From Phycisphaerae bacterium (GTDB lineage Bacteria > Planctomycetota > Phycisphaerae > JAJVII01), in assembly GCA_022072085.1 (NCBI GenBank), contig JAJVII010000034.1, positions 1 through 64,000 on the forward strand: 64,000 nucleotides of DNA, given 5' to 3'. The notes below the pieces were generated by a model. It made no database searches. It was not told where the DNA came from and saw only the letters and a list, made by a program, of their open reading frames with translations. The position numbers and the translations under genes are program-made. Below, one piece after another: positions 16,738 through 27,826 of the stretch (the stretch's first letter is position 1; every line of letters starts with the position of its first letter).

Positions 16738-19185
16738 TCAGTTGCCGCCGTGCACCAGCACGGTCATGCGGACGGCGGCCGGCTTGCCGTCCTTGTCCAT
16801 CACCTCGACGACGACGGCGTCGCCCGGGTTGGATCGGCTGAGCACATGGGCGATGCTCGCGGGCGTTCGCGTCGGCACGCCGGTGACCGTCAGCAGCTGC
16901 GCGGGGAAGACAAAGTTGTTGGGCGTGGACAGGCCCGGAATCTGCTGCACCCACAGCCCGTCGTCGCGCTGCTCGATGGTCATCTGGAGCACGTTGATCG
17001 GGCGCAGCACCGGGGCGGCCGCCGTCAGCAGGTCGCGCAGCGTCACGATGCCGCGGTCGTAGGCCGTCAGTCGATCCAGCGACTGGAACGCCGACTCGGT
17101 CTCGGCGTCGGTGAAGGGGCGGGCGAACAGGAAGTTGCCGTAATCCTCGACGGCCTGGTCGTTGCGGCCGGCCTGCTCGGCGGCCCGGGCCGAGAGCAGG
17201 TAGCTGCCCGCTCGGGCGTAGAGCGCGTCCTCCATCGCCTTGAGGACGAACGTGCAGGCCTGCGCCGTCGCGAGCAGCCGCATCTGCTTCTCATCCGGCA
17301 GCGTCAGCGGATCGCCGGGGACATGGTGCTTGGCGTCGGCGTCGACCTGGCGGTCGGTCGCCTGGGCGTCGCCGTTGATGACGCTGTTGACGAACATGCG
17401 TCCGCCGGCCGGGTCCATCAGCTTGAGCGTCAACGTCACCTGCGCGGTGCGCGTGACGATGTGCGCGGGGTAGGTGTACTCCTTGTCGATCGCCTGGTCT
17501 ACCTTCGCCGGCGTGTTGTTGAGGGCCTGCTGTTTGGCGTTCAGTGTGGTCTTGGCGCTGTTGAGCCGGGAGGTCGTGGTGTTGATCTGCGAGTTGAGCT
17601 GCGAGATCGCCTTGTCGCGGGCGGAGGACTGCGGTTGCTTCTGGAGCGTCGCCCGCTGCTGCTGGAGCGAGGTGAGTTGGGCCTGGAGGGTGTTGACCTG
17701 CGTGGCCGCCGCGTCGCGGGCCGCCAGCGCCTTGGCGTAGTCGGGGTTGTCGACCTTCTGCACGCCCTCTTGGTACTGCACCTTCTCCAGCGTGTCCTGC
17801 GAGGCCGTGTTGACGATCACGCGCGTGACCTCGACGCTGCCGACCAGCCCCAGCTCGGCCAGCTTGGGGGCGTTGATTTCGAAGGCCGGCCCGACCATGT
17901 TGGCCGCCAGCAGCCCCTTGGACGCCAGCAACTGCTTCATGTCTCGAGGCGAGAGGATGGCCGCCGCGTCCGGCCGAACCTGGGCGATCTGGTCGAGGCA
18001 GAGTTGCTCGATGCGGGCTGCCGAGTCGGCGCAGGCCGGATCGTTCCGCCGCGTCCCGGCGACCAGGCCGGCGTTGAAGCGGACCCGCTCGTTCAACTTA
18101 ACGACGCAGTCGCGGACGACCCAGTCGCCCACCGTGCCGGCGGCGTAACCGTTGGCCAGCAGGTTGTCCACGAGCGCAGCCATCCACTGCTGTTTCCAGA
18201 ACGCGTTGGTGGCGGCCTGCTTGTATGTCGCCGCGACGGCCTTGCGGACCTTGTCCATCCGCGCGTCCACCTCGCCGTAGCCCGGCAGCAGTTGCTTGCT
18301 CTTGTTGTAGGCCGCCAGCGCGTCGGCTGCCTTGCCGGCTGTCGCGAGTTGATCGCCCTCGGTGAGATACTGGTCGCACACCGACTGCTTGGTCGTCTGG
18401 AGCAGGGCGGCGATCCGTGGCTGGCCGGGGTTGAGCTGGTCGGCCTGCGTCAGCGCGTTCAGTGCGTCTTCCAGTCGGCCGGACGCGATGGCCGCCTGAG
18501 CCATGCCGACCAGCCGATCGGCTTCGCGTCCCTTGGTCACCTGGGTGAGCACCTGGTTGGCTTCGACGTTGTTGCGGTCGTAGGTAAGGGCGTTGCGTGC
18601 GGAGGTCTCGGCCTGGTCCCACTGGGCGGCGGCGACGGCGGTCCGAGCGGCGGCCAGGTGGAAGTTGACGGCTGCGGCGACGATGGCGTTGGCGTCGCTC
18701 TGGCCGCCGGGCAGTTCCGCGTCGATGGCCATCGCCTCGCGCATCTTGGCCAGGGCGGCGTCGAACTGGCCGCCTGAGGTCAGACTGCGGGCCTCGGTGC
18801 GCTTGGCCTCGGCCTGGCCGCGCTGGTCGTTGATCTGCGCGAGCAGTGCGGTGGCCTGGGCGTCGCCGGGGCGCAGTGAGAGGGCGCGGTTGGCCTGCGA
18901 GGTCGCGGTCGCCAGGCGATGGCCGGCCAGCGAACTGCCGGCCTGCGTCAGGTAGTAGGTGGCTGCCTGGTTCTTCGCATCGGCCAGGGCCTGCTGGTAG
19001 AGCGGTTCCTCAGGGTCTTCCTCGACGGCCTTGGAGAACGATTCGATCGCGCTGTCATACTTCTTGGCGGCCAGGTAGTCCTGCCCCTCGCTGTAGTAGT
19101 ACTTCGCGCAGCCGGGCAGCCCGATAGTTGTCGCAGCCGCCAGCGCCAGCAGGATCGTGACGATCAGCCAATGGGTTGAACGCAT
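16738..19185 (-). CDS. TPR/coiled-coil lipoprotein with C-terminal PDZ-like domain
   Basis: Exported protein of 815 aa with lipobox LPGC (Cys26). Residues 28-310 are TPR-type repeats (YDSAIESFSKAVEEDP; LNALTQADQLNPGQP). A middle region of about 200 residues has no recognisable fold. Residues about 500-575 form a Gln-rich coiled coil, a beta-rich segment follows, and the last ~80 residues look like a PDZ domain (GLSTPNNFVFPAQLLTVTG). ATG 19185 follows a strong GGGAGGTC ribosome site; the longer frame is rejected. The gene precedes lpxB by 11 nt. Envelope biogenesis is a reasonable guess from location. Function unknown. Confidence 0.8.
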   Translation of the reverse strand: MRSTHWLIVTILLALAAATTIGLPGCAKYYYSEGQDYLAAKKYDSAIESFSKAVEEDPEEPLYQQALADAKNQAATYYLTQAGSSLAGHRLATATSQANRALSLRPGDAQATALLAQINDQRGQAEAKRTEARSLTSGGQFDAALAKMREAMAIDAELPGGQSDANAIVAAAVNFHLAAARTAVAAAQWDQAETSARNALTYDRNNVEANQVLTQVTKGREADRLVGMAQAAIASGRLEDALNALTQADQLNPGQPRIAALLQTTKQSVCDQYLTEGDQLATAGKAADALAAYNKSKQLLPGYGEVDARMDKVRKAVAATYKQAATNAFWKQQWMAALVDNLLANGYAAGTVGDWVVRDCVVKLNERVRFNAGLVAGTRRNDPACADSAARIEQLCLDQIAQVRPDAAAILSPRDMKQLLASKGLLAANMVGPAFEINAPKLAELGLVGSVEVTRVIVNTASQDTLEKVQYQEGVQKVDNPDYAKALAARDAAATQVNTLQAQLTSLQQQRATLQKQPQSSARDKAISQLNSQINTTTSRLNSAKTTLNAKQQALNNTPAKVDQAIDKEYTYPAHIVTRTAQVTLTLKLMDPAGGRMFVNSVINGDAQATDRQVDADAKHHVPGDPLTLPDEKQMRLLATAQACTFVLKAMEDALYARAGSYLLSARAAEQAGRNDQAVEDYGNFLFARPFTDAETESAFQSLDRLTAYDRGIVTLRDLLTAAAPVLRPINVLQMTIEQRDDGLWVQQIPGLSTPNNFVFPAQLLTVTGVPTRTPASIAHVLSRSNPGDAVVVEVMDKDGKPAAVRMTVLVHGGN

Positions 19186-19358
19186 GGTGTGACCTCCCCG
19201 ATGGGAAAGTGGAGTCGGATATGCCACCGTAGATTCACGATACCCGCTGTCGCCGCGCCGGGCAACGCCAATGTGGGGAGCGACTTGGGAACGCACCGGG
19301 GCGCCGCCGACGGCCGGCGACGCCCCGGGAGCGGGACGCCTTGCCGCGGGGGAATCGG

Positions 19359-19823
19359 TCAGATCGCGCCGGGCGGGAACTCCAGGCGAGTGGGCCGGCC
19401 GGGCGCCAGGCCCAGCTTCGCCAGCAGCCGCCGGACGACGCCCAGCGACTTCCGCCACGTCGCGACGGCCTGTCGCACACGGACGACCGCGGGGTCGGCG
19501 GCGTCGGCGGCGTCGAGCGTCTCGACGCAGCCGGACAAGTTGCCGGTCAGCATCAGTGCGGTTGCGAAGTTGGCCAGCACCTTTGGCGACGCGCCGGGCG
19601 CGATCTGGAGGCCGCCGCGCGGGTAGAGCAGGCGGCGGTAGAGTTCGAGGGCCTCATCGACGCGGCCGAGCCGCATGAGGCAGACGCCGCGGGCGTTTTC
19701 GACGGCCGGCTCGGCGCCGCGGGCCTTGCTCAGCCGGGCCAGGGCCTGTTCGGGATGGTTTCGCTCCAGCAGCGAGGCCGCTTCCCGGAGCAGGGGGGAT
19801 GCGTTCTGGATTGCATGGGTCAT
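19359..19823 (-). CDS. Small TPR protein
   Basis: Cytosolic-looking protein of 154 aa with three to four helix pairs of TPR type: ASLLERNHPEQALARLSKA near 17, GVCLMRLGRVDEALELY near 46, and NFATALMLTGNLSGCVETL near 84. It lacks a signal peptide or catalytic motifs. TPR modules mediate protein contacts. It lies upstream on the same strand as the large TPR lipoprotein but is separated by about 170 nt, so co-transcription is possible, not certain. Confidence 0.65.
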   Translation of the reverse strand: MTHAIQNASPLLREAASLLERNHPEQALARLSKARGAEPAVENARGVCLMRLGRVDEALELYRRLLYPRGGLQIAPGASPKVLANFATALMLTGNLSGCVETLDAADAADPAVVRVRQAVATWRKSLGVVRRLLAKLGLAPGRPTRLEFPPGAI

Positions 19824-19936
19824 GGCGGTCCTCTTCGCGCGTGGACGCGCGAGAATCTCGGCGCGGCGGTTTGATCGTCGGCCGACAGGTCAGGATTGTC
19901 TGAATCACGACGCGGGCGTGCGGACGGGCGAAGCGG

Positions 19937-20284
19937 TCAAATCACGATCTGGCAGTGCAGTTGCAGCAGCGTGGGCGGATGGGGCAGGGGCGAAGTCGCG
20001 GGCCGATCGGCGGACGCGGCGACGGCAGCGGCCAGTGGTGCGAGAACGTTGGCGAAGGCGGGGGCGATCCAGCCAGAGCGTTGAAGTCGCTGCCATGGAC
20101 CGGGCGGCGAGCCGTCGCGGGCGCCGTCGAGGAGGGCCTGCGCCGGCGCGGCGTCCTGGTTGGCGGCGAATGAAGCGGGGCCGTCGTGCGAGGCGGTCGC
20201 GGGCGAGAGCAACGGCGTCCCCGCCGGCGCCGCCAGGTAAGCGAGCGTCAACAGGCAGAGCAACATGCACCGGAGTCGGAGCAT
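19937..20284 (-). CDS. Small secreted hypothetical protein
   Basis: Candidate gene of 115 aa. ATG 20284 is preceded by AAGGT and opens directly into a hydrophobic signal sequence (LRCMLLCLLTLAYLAAPAG). The remainder is low-complexity Ala/Pro-rich with no recognised domain. I do not recognise it. The signal peptide and start context are the only support, so it may be a chance frame in GC-rich DNA. Confidence 0.4.
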   Translation of the reverse strand: MLRLRCMLLCLLTLAYLAAPAGTPLLSPATASHDGPASFAANQDAAPAQALLDGARDGSPPGPWQRLQRSGWIAPAFANVLAPLAAAVAASADRPATSPLPHPPTLLQLHCQIVI

Positions 20285-20354
20285 ACCTTGCGAACCTGCT
20301 TCCCGAAAGAGAAGTGTACCACGCGCGGGCCGCCGGTCAACTCCAGGCCGGGCC

Positions 20355-21767
<1,413 letters not shown>

Positions 21768-21788
21768 GCCTCTGCGCTCGTCGAAGAA

Positions 21789-21981
21789 GGATGGCTCGCA
21801 GATTACGCCGATTACGCAGACTTGCAGGGAGAAGAGCGAACCGCGAATGGACACGAATGAACGCGAATGATGAATCCGAAATCAGAATTCATTCCCATTC
21901 CCATTGGCGTCAATTCGCGTCCATTCGCGGTTCCGTATTCGTTCTCGGCTCAGCGCAATCCGCGTAATCTGTGAGCGATCC
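21789..21981. repeat. Foldback (MITE-like) inverted repeat inside a kinase-regulator operon
   Basis: The two halves of this 193-nt segment are imperfect reverse complements. An outer block of about 29 nt contains GGAT.GCTC.CAGATTACGC. An inner block contains GAACCGCGAATGGAC.CGAAT, where dots mark differences between arms. The left edge is 22 nt upstream of the regulator ATG and the right edge 11 nt from the kinase stop, so it fills the intergenic gap almost exactly. No ORF is inside. It would form a long hairpin in the mRNA. Similar GATTACGC/CGCGAATGGAC intergenic repeats are familiar to me from other environmental bacterial genomes, but a family name cannot be given. Confidence 0.8.
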
Positions 21982-21991
21982 TCTTGGCCTC

Positions 21992-22819
21992 TTACTCCTC
22001 AGCCAGCGGCAGGCGGATGATGAAACTGGTGCCGCGGCCGGGCTGGCTGTGGACCTCGATCGTACCGTCGTGCTCCTCGACGATGCGGCGGGTGGTGGGC
22101 AACCCCAGCCCCGAGCCGCCCTGCTTGGTCGAGTAGTAGGCCTGGAAGATCCGCTCCAGCCGGGCGGGCTCGATGCCCGGGCCGGTGTCGGCCACCTCCA
22201 GGCTGGCCCGCCCGTCGAGCTTCTGCGTGCGAACGATCAGTTCGCCGCCGGAGGTCTCGCTCATGGCCTGCTGTGCGTTGATCAGCAGATTCAAAATCGC
22301 CTGCTTGAACAGATCAACATCGAGTCTAACGGTGAGCGGATCGGGGGTCAACCCGGGCCGCAGCCGCACCCGGGCGGCCGACGCCTGCGGGGCGTAGAAC
22401 TCCAGCAGATCCTGGACCACCTGGTTGAGGTTGACCCGCTCGACGTGCATTTCATGCCGGCCGGCGTAGCGAAGGAAGTCGTCGAGGATGTCATCCAGGC
22501 GCTGGGCCTCGCGGCGGAGCAGGCCGACGCGGTTCAGCCCGCGGCGCTGAAGGTCCTCCAGCCCGGCCGGCGTGGCGTCGCGCAAGTCCTCGGACAGCAG
22601 GTCAAGGTTGATGCGGAGGGTGGCCAGGGGGTTCTTGATTTCGTGCGCGAGGCCCCCGGTGAGCGAGCCCAACTCGGCCAGCCGCTCGGCGGCGCGGGCC
22701 CGTCGGGCCAACTGGTCCGCGCGGCGGGCCGACCGCCGGGCCCAGAGCAACGCCAGCGGCGTGGCGATAAGCAGGGCCAGGGCCGCGCCGAAAAGCACAA
22801 GCAAGAGTGTCTGGCTCAT
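21992..22819 (-). CDS. Sensor histidine kinase (NtrB-like)
   Basis: Short kinase of 275 aa. It has one N-terminal membrane helix (3-26, LLLVLFGAALALLIATPLAL), a basic linker, a HisKA box with H59 (LAHEIKNPL) and an HATPase domain with N box NLLINAQQAM, DTGPGIEP and GGSGLGL. It has no visible sensor domain, so the input may come through the membrane helix or a partner. ATG 22819 was chosen; an in-frame TTG at 22885 would add 22 residues. It is upstream of, and presumably cognate to, the GAYTGA regulator, with the foldback repeat between them. Confidence 0.88.
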   Translation of the reverse strand: MSQTLLLVLFGAALALLIATPLALLWARRSARRADQLARRARAAERLAELGSLTGGLAHEIKNPLATLRINLDLLSEDLRDATPAGLEDLQRRGLNRVGLLRREAQRLDDILDDFLRYAGRHEMHVERVNLNQVVQDLLEFYAPQASAARVRLRPGLTPDPLTVRLDVDLFKQAILNLLINAQQAMSETSGGELIVRTQKLDGRASLEVADTGPGIEPARLERIFQAYYSTKQGGSGLGLPTTRRIVEEHDGTIEVHSQPGRGTSFIIRLPLAEE

Positions 22820-22979
22820 GGCCTGCACCGTGGTGCGGATCGACGGCCGGATCGCGTCGCGGAGGCGGCGAGCGATCCACTGCAACGGACGGGTCGGGAG
22901 CGGTCCTGGGAAGTGCTCGCTCCCCTGCGGTCGCGGCGGAACGTCCGGTCTGCGGGCGTCGCATCAGAATCGCGCCCGG

Positions 22980-23231
22980 TCACTCCCGGGCGGCCGGGTT
23001 CTCAGGGGCGGGCGGGGCGGTTTCGGCGCTCTCTACCGGCCTGACGTTGTGGGCCTGAAGGCCCTTGTCCGTCTGGACCAGTTCGTAATCGACCGCCTGC
23101 CCATCCTTGAGGCTGCGGAACCCGTCGCCGGCGATCTGGGAGTAGTGGACGAAGATGTCCTTGCCCTGCTCGCCAACGATGAAACCGAAGCCCTTCCGGG
23201 TGTCGAACCACTTGACGTTGCCAATGGGCAT
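22980..23231 (-). CDS. Cold-shock domain protein
   Basis: OB-fold single-strand nucleic acid binding protein, 83 aa. The RNP1-type KGFGFI is near residues 13-18 and the RNP2-type DIFVHY near 25-30, both intact. The canonical domain (about 66 aa) is followed by a Pro/Ala/Glu-rich tail. It acts as an RNA chaperone in the cytosol. The ATG follows a very G-rich Shine-Dalgarno region (GGGAGGGAGG), partly inside a small hairpin (23243-23260). A wider dyad lies at 23296-23320, hinting at mRNA-level control. A longer tail than in E. coli CspA is the only odd point. Confidence 0.93.
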   Translation of the reverse strand: MPIGNVKWFDTRKGFGFIVGEQGKDIFVHYSQIAGDGFRSLKDGQAVDYELVQTDKGLQAHNVRPVESAETAPPAPENPAARE

Positions 23232-23242
23232 CAGACGCCTCC

Positions 23243-23260
23243 CTCCCCCTTCGAGGGGAG
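23243..23260 (-). promoter_or_regulatory. Hairpin overlapping the csp ribosome-binding region
   Basis: A stem of six GC-rich pairs (CTCCCC/GGGGAG, loop of 6 nt) lies 12-29 nt upstream of the cold-shock start codon. It sequesters part of the extended purine tract while leaving the proximal GGAGG free. It might tune translation; this is inferred from sequence only. Confidence 0.3.
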
Positions 23261-23295
23261 CGGTATGGAGCCCGAACCGGCCGGCGTGTCGGCAG

Positions 23296-23320
23296 GATGA
23301 CGCACGCGATCGACGTCATC
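23296..23320. promoter_or_regulatory. Dyad upstream of csp
   Basis: Arms GATGACG and CGTCATC (7 bp, perfect) flank an 11-nt centre, 65 nt upstream of the cold-shock gene. It could be a regulator-binding site or part of the 5' leader. The rest of the 23232-23482 gap holds no gene. Confidence 0.3.
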
Positions 23321-23482
23321 GGCCAGCTGCGGATTCTAGAGGCACTGATGCCCTGTACTGCTTAGGCTTCCTCAAGTCCGCCGGCGAACTGACCGCACGC
23401 CGGCAAAGTGTCTTCCGTCGCGGAGGAGCGTTGCCTCCGATTTCTTTCCCCTGTCAACCGAGCGTTGGCCAAAGGCCGTCGC

Positions 23483-25585
<2,103 letters not shown>

Positions 25586-25840
25586 TTTCCTTACCTCTTT
25601 TTCCTTTCCTGTCCTGCCGACCCGTCAAACACATATTCGATTACGCTTGCCGTCTCCGCCGACCGCAACGAAATACGCCGACCCCGTCAGCCTGTCGCAG
25701 GCCTGGGATCCCCACTCGGTTTCCTGCTGGTGGATACCGCTCCCCGGAAGGGGGGCGTGGCTCATGCTGCTTCCTGGCGTCCCCCGGGACCCGCCGATAC
25801 CGATCCTGACTGTCGTCGTTCGCAGCACCGTCACCCGCGT
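25586..25840 (-). other. rpsO-pnp intergenic leader
   Basis: This 255-nt spacer between rpsO and pnp holds no convincing gene; the one open frame has low-complexity content. Several GC-rich stems are possible on the minus strand, for example around CCCCCCTTCCGGGGAG and CCTGCGACAGG. In E. coli this gap contains a terminator and the RNase III-processed hairpin that autoregulates pnp. A similar role here is inferred from position only. Confidence 0.35.
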
Positions 25841-26110
25841 CTACTTTCGCAGCCCCAGCCGGTTGATGATCGCCTGGTAACGATCGCGATCGCTGCGGGC
25901 CAGATACTTCAGCAGCGAGTTGCGCTTGCCGACCATCTTGAGCAGCCCGCGCCGCGAGTGGTGGTCCTTGCGGTGGGTCTTGAGGTGTTCGGTCAACTGC
26001 CCGATCCGCTCGGTCAGCAGCGCGATCTGGACCTCCGGCGACCCGGTGTCGCCGTCGTGAATCTTGAAGTCGCCGACCAGGCTCTGCTTCTTCTCTGCCG
26101 TCAGTGCCAT
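25841..26110 (-). CDS. rpsO: 30S ribosomal protein S15
   Basis: Primary 16S rRNA-binding protein of the small subunit, 89 aa, the canonical length. The signature [16 protein letters not shown] (residues 21-36), [22 protein letters not shown] (43-64) and the end [12 protein letters not shown] are all standard. It is transcribed toward pnp. The upstream 415-nt region, divergent from the parvulin gene, presumably holds its promoter. Confidence 0.98.
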   Translation of the reverse strand: MALTAEKKQSLVGDFKIHDGDTGSPEVQIALLTERIGQLTEHLKTHRKDHHSRRGLLKMVGKRNSLLKYLARSDRDRYQAIINRLGLRK

Positions 26111-26525
26111 TCTCTTTGCTCATCCCGCGGGCCCGATGCCCGTCCCTTGCCGGTTTCCGTTGCCCTGGCCCATCCGCCGCGGGGCCTGCCTTCACGCTTG
26201 ACGCGAACCGCCGGGCCGCCCAAACGCCGCCCGGGAGGCGGATTCAAGCCGCACACTCTAGCAGAATCATCGACAGGTTTCAAGACTTCCGATCATATTT
26301 CAAAGCCTCCAAATCCCTTACGTCCCAACCGCTCCGGGGGGCCGGTCTTCGGCCAAGCCCCGTCGCTTGCGACGGGAATCCATCCCCGCTGCAAACAGCG
26401 GGGCCCGGCTGAAGAAGATGCGAAGGCTCAGGATTCCCCAGCCCGCCGGTGGACAGGCGTCAGCCGGTCTGCTAGAAAATGTCGGTTCAGGTGAGCCTTC
26501 TTGAATACCTCTGGAAAGGACCGTC
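26111..26525. other. Divergent intergenic region rpsO / parvulin
   Basis: These 415 nt lie between two divergently transcribed genes. I see no gene here. Apart from the structured 70-nt repeat at 26345-26414 the stretch is unremarkable. An AT-richer part around 26264-26325 may hold the rpsO promoter. Confidence 0.5.
26345..26414. repeat. Three-stem structured repeat, copy 1
   Basis: This 70-nt element folds into an outer stem (26347-26354 with 26407-26414, 8 bp, one G-U) enclosing two hairpins. Hairpin 1 is CCCGTCG-CTTG-CGACGGG (26359-26376). Hairpin 2 is CCCCGCTG-CAAA-CAGCGGGG (26384-26403). A second copy is at 31365-31434. One outer-stem pair changes from G-C here to A-T there, a compensatory change. 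It ends 111 nt before the parvulin ATG. Confidence 0.85.
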
Positions 26526-26807
26526 ATGGCCCAGGCATCCGCGCGGCATATCCTGGTCGACACCGAAGCCGAGTGCAAGGCGCTCAAGAAGCAGATCGAG
26601 GAGGGGGCCGACTTCGCGGAACTGGCCCGCAAGCACTCCAATTGCCCCTCCGGCAAGCGCGGCGGCGAGTTGGGAACCTTCGGCCCGGGCCAGATGGTCC
26701 CCGAGTTCGACAAGGTCGTCTTCAGCGAGCCGGTCGGCAAGGTCGTCGGCCCGGTCAAGACCGACTTCGGCTACCACCTGGTCGAGGTGACCAGCCGATC
26801 GGCGTAA
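26526..26807 (+). CDS. Parvulin-type peptidyl-prolyl isomerase
   Basis: Stand-alone cytosolic rotamase of 93 aa, the size of E. coli PpiC. Features: ASARHILVDTEAE at the start, the CPSGKRGGELGTFGPGQMVPEFD core (39-61) and a TDFGYHLVEV end. No signal peptide or second domain. It assists folding by cis-trans isomerisation of prolyl bonds. ATG 26526 follows GGAAAGGACC. A structured repeat lies upstream in its probable leader or promoter region. A 72-aa membrane protein follows after an inverted repeat. Confidence 0.93.
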   Translation: MAQASARHILVDTEAECKALKKQIEEGADFAELARKHSNCPSGKRGGELGTFGPGQMVPEFDKVVFSEPVGKVVGPVKTDFGYHLVEVTSRSA

Positions 26808-26821
26808 GACGGGAGTCCGGC

Positions 26822-26918
26822 GTTCGAAGTTCGACGTCGGAGGGGCAGGGCGGCCGCCGGATTTCCGGGACGGTCCTCAGACTTGCGACGTTCCTGTTTC
26901 CGACTTCGAACTTCGAAC
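26822..26918. repeat. Inverted repeat with TTCGAA-rich arms
   Basis: Arms at 26822-26841 and 26899-26918 are reverse complements at 19 of 20 positions and carry the GTTCGAAGTTCGA motif, with a 57-nt centre. It sits between the stop of the parvulin gene and the start of the small membrane protein gene. It may be a MITE-like element or act as a transcript hairpin; no U tract follows, so it is not a classical terminator. Confidence 0.75.
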
Positions 26919-26933
26919 AGCGAACCCATTGCC

Positions 26934-27152
26934 ATGCTTCGCACCGGGAAGATCATCTCGCTTATTTATCGTGGCCTGCTGGTGGCGGGGGTGGCTGCCG
27001 TTCTGCTCAGCGCCCTGGCGGCGAAGTTCCTGCCGGGGTCTGGCGACGCGGGCAGCCGCGACGCCCTCCGCCTGACGCTCTGGATCGCCGGGATCAGCCT
27101 GCTGCTGGGCGCGATCGAGGCCGTGCGCGCGGGATTCTTCGCGAAGAAGTAG
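26934..27152 (+). CDS. Small two-helix membrane protein
   Basis: Protein of 72 aa with hydrophobic helices at about 6-26 and 46-64 separated by a short polar loop (FLPGSGDAGSRDALR), ending in basic FFAKK. ATG 26934 opens directly into the first helix. The longer frame adds residues encoded by the inverted repeat and is rejected. I do not recognise the family. It could share a transcript with the parvulin gene. Coding support is moderate (hydrophobic pattern, codon use). Confidence 0.55.
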   Translation: MLRTGKIISLIYRGLLVAGVAAVLLSALAAKFLPGSGDAGSRDALRLTLWIAGISLLLGAIEAVRAGFFAKK

Positions 27153-27198
27153 GACTCCTGTCCAGCCGCCACGCCGCAGGCGTGGGCGCCCGTCTTTC

Positions 27199-27582
27199 TC
27201 ACTTCCCGATCAGTTGCCCGATCGTGTCGGTGAGTTTCTCCATGCGGAAGGGCTTGTTGATGTAGGCGTTGACGCCGAGGGTCTCGGCGTATTGCTTGTG
27301 CCGCGAGCCGGGGTTGCCGGTGATCATGATCACCTTGGGGGCGGTCGCACCGCGGGGCTTGATCTTCTCGAGGACCAGGAACCCGCTGCGTCCGGGCAGC
27401 ATCATGTCCAGGATGACCAGGTCGGGCTTGAACTGCTCGTGCTCGGTGACGGCCGCCGTGCCGTCGCGGGCCACCTTCACCTCCGCGCCGCTGCCGTCCA
27501 GCGTGGTCTGGATGCTGGTGACGATGTCCGGGTCGTCATCGACCAGGAGGATTCTCCGGCCGTTAAGATCGAGATCAGCCAT
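27199..27582 (-). CDS. Single-domain response regulator (CheY-like)
   Basis: Stand-alone receiver of 127 aa with no output domain. Acid pair DDD15-17, acceptor in LVILDMMLPG (D about 56), a Thr in MITG and Lys in NKPF are all present. It would act by protein contact or as a phosphorelay intermediate. ATG 27582 follows GGAGAAACG. It is divergent from murI across about 245 nt. No kinase is adjacent, so the partner is unknown. Confidence 0.9.
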   Translation of the reverse strand: MADLDLNGRRILLVDDDPDIVTSIQTTLDGSGAEVKVARDGTAAVTEHEQFKPDLVILDMMLPGRSGFLVLEKIKPRGATAPKVIMITGNPGSRHKQYAETLGVNAYINKPFRMEKLTDTIGQLIGK

Positions 27583-27826
27583 GTCGTTTCTCCATTGCGT
27601 CGGCGGGGCCGGCGGAGTAAGTCCTGGGGGCCTGCCTGCAAAGCAAGGCAGCACAATCGATTATAAACACAGCCCGGCCACTGTCAACGGCGGGCTTGTT
27701 GTCACGGCGTTGCGATCCAGATTTACATACGTCGCCGGCGCAGGTAAGTTGAAGGTTTGTTGAGCGTTCGGGCGATGAGCAGTGGGAGGTCCGTTCCCGC
27801 GGCATCTGCATGGAGGCATTCTCAAC

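Noticed and set aside
25625-25834. 69-aa frame between rpsO and pnp
   Set aside because: Low-complexity composition and position in the expected leader of pnp; no homology or ribosome site seen.
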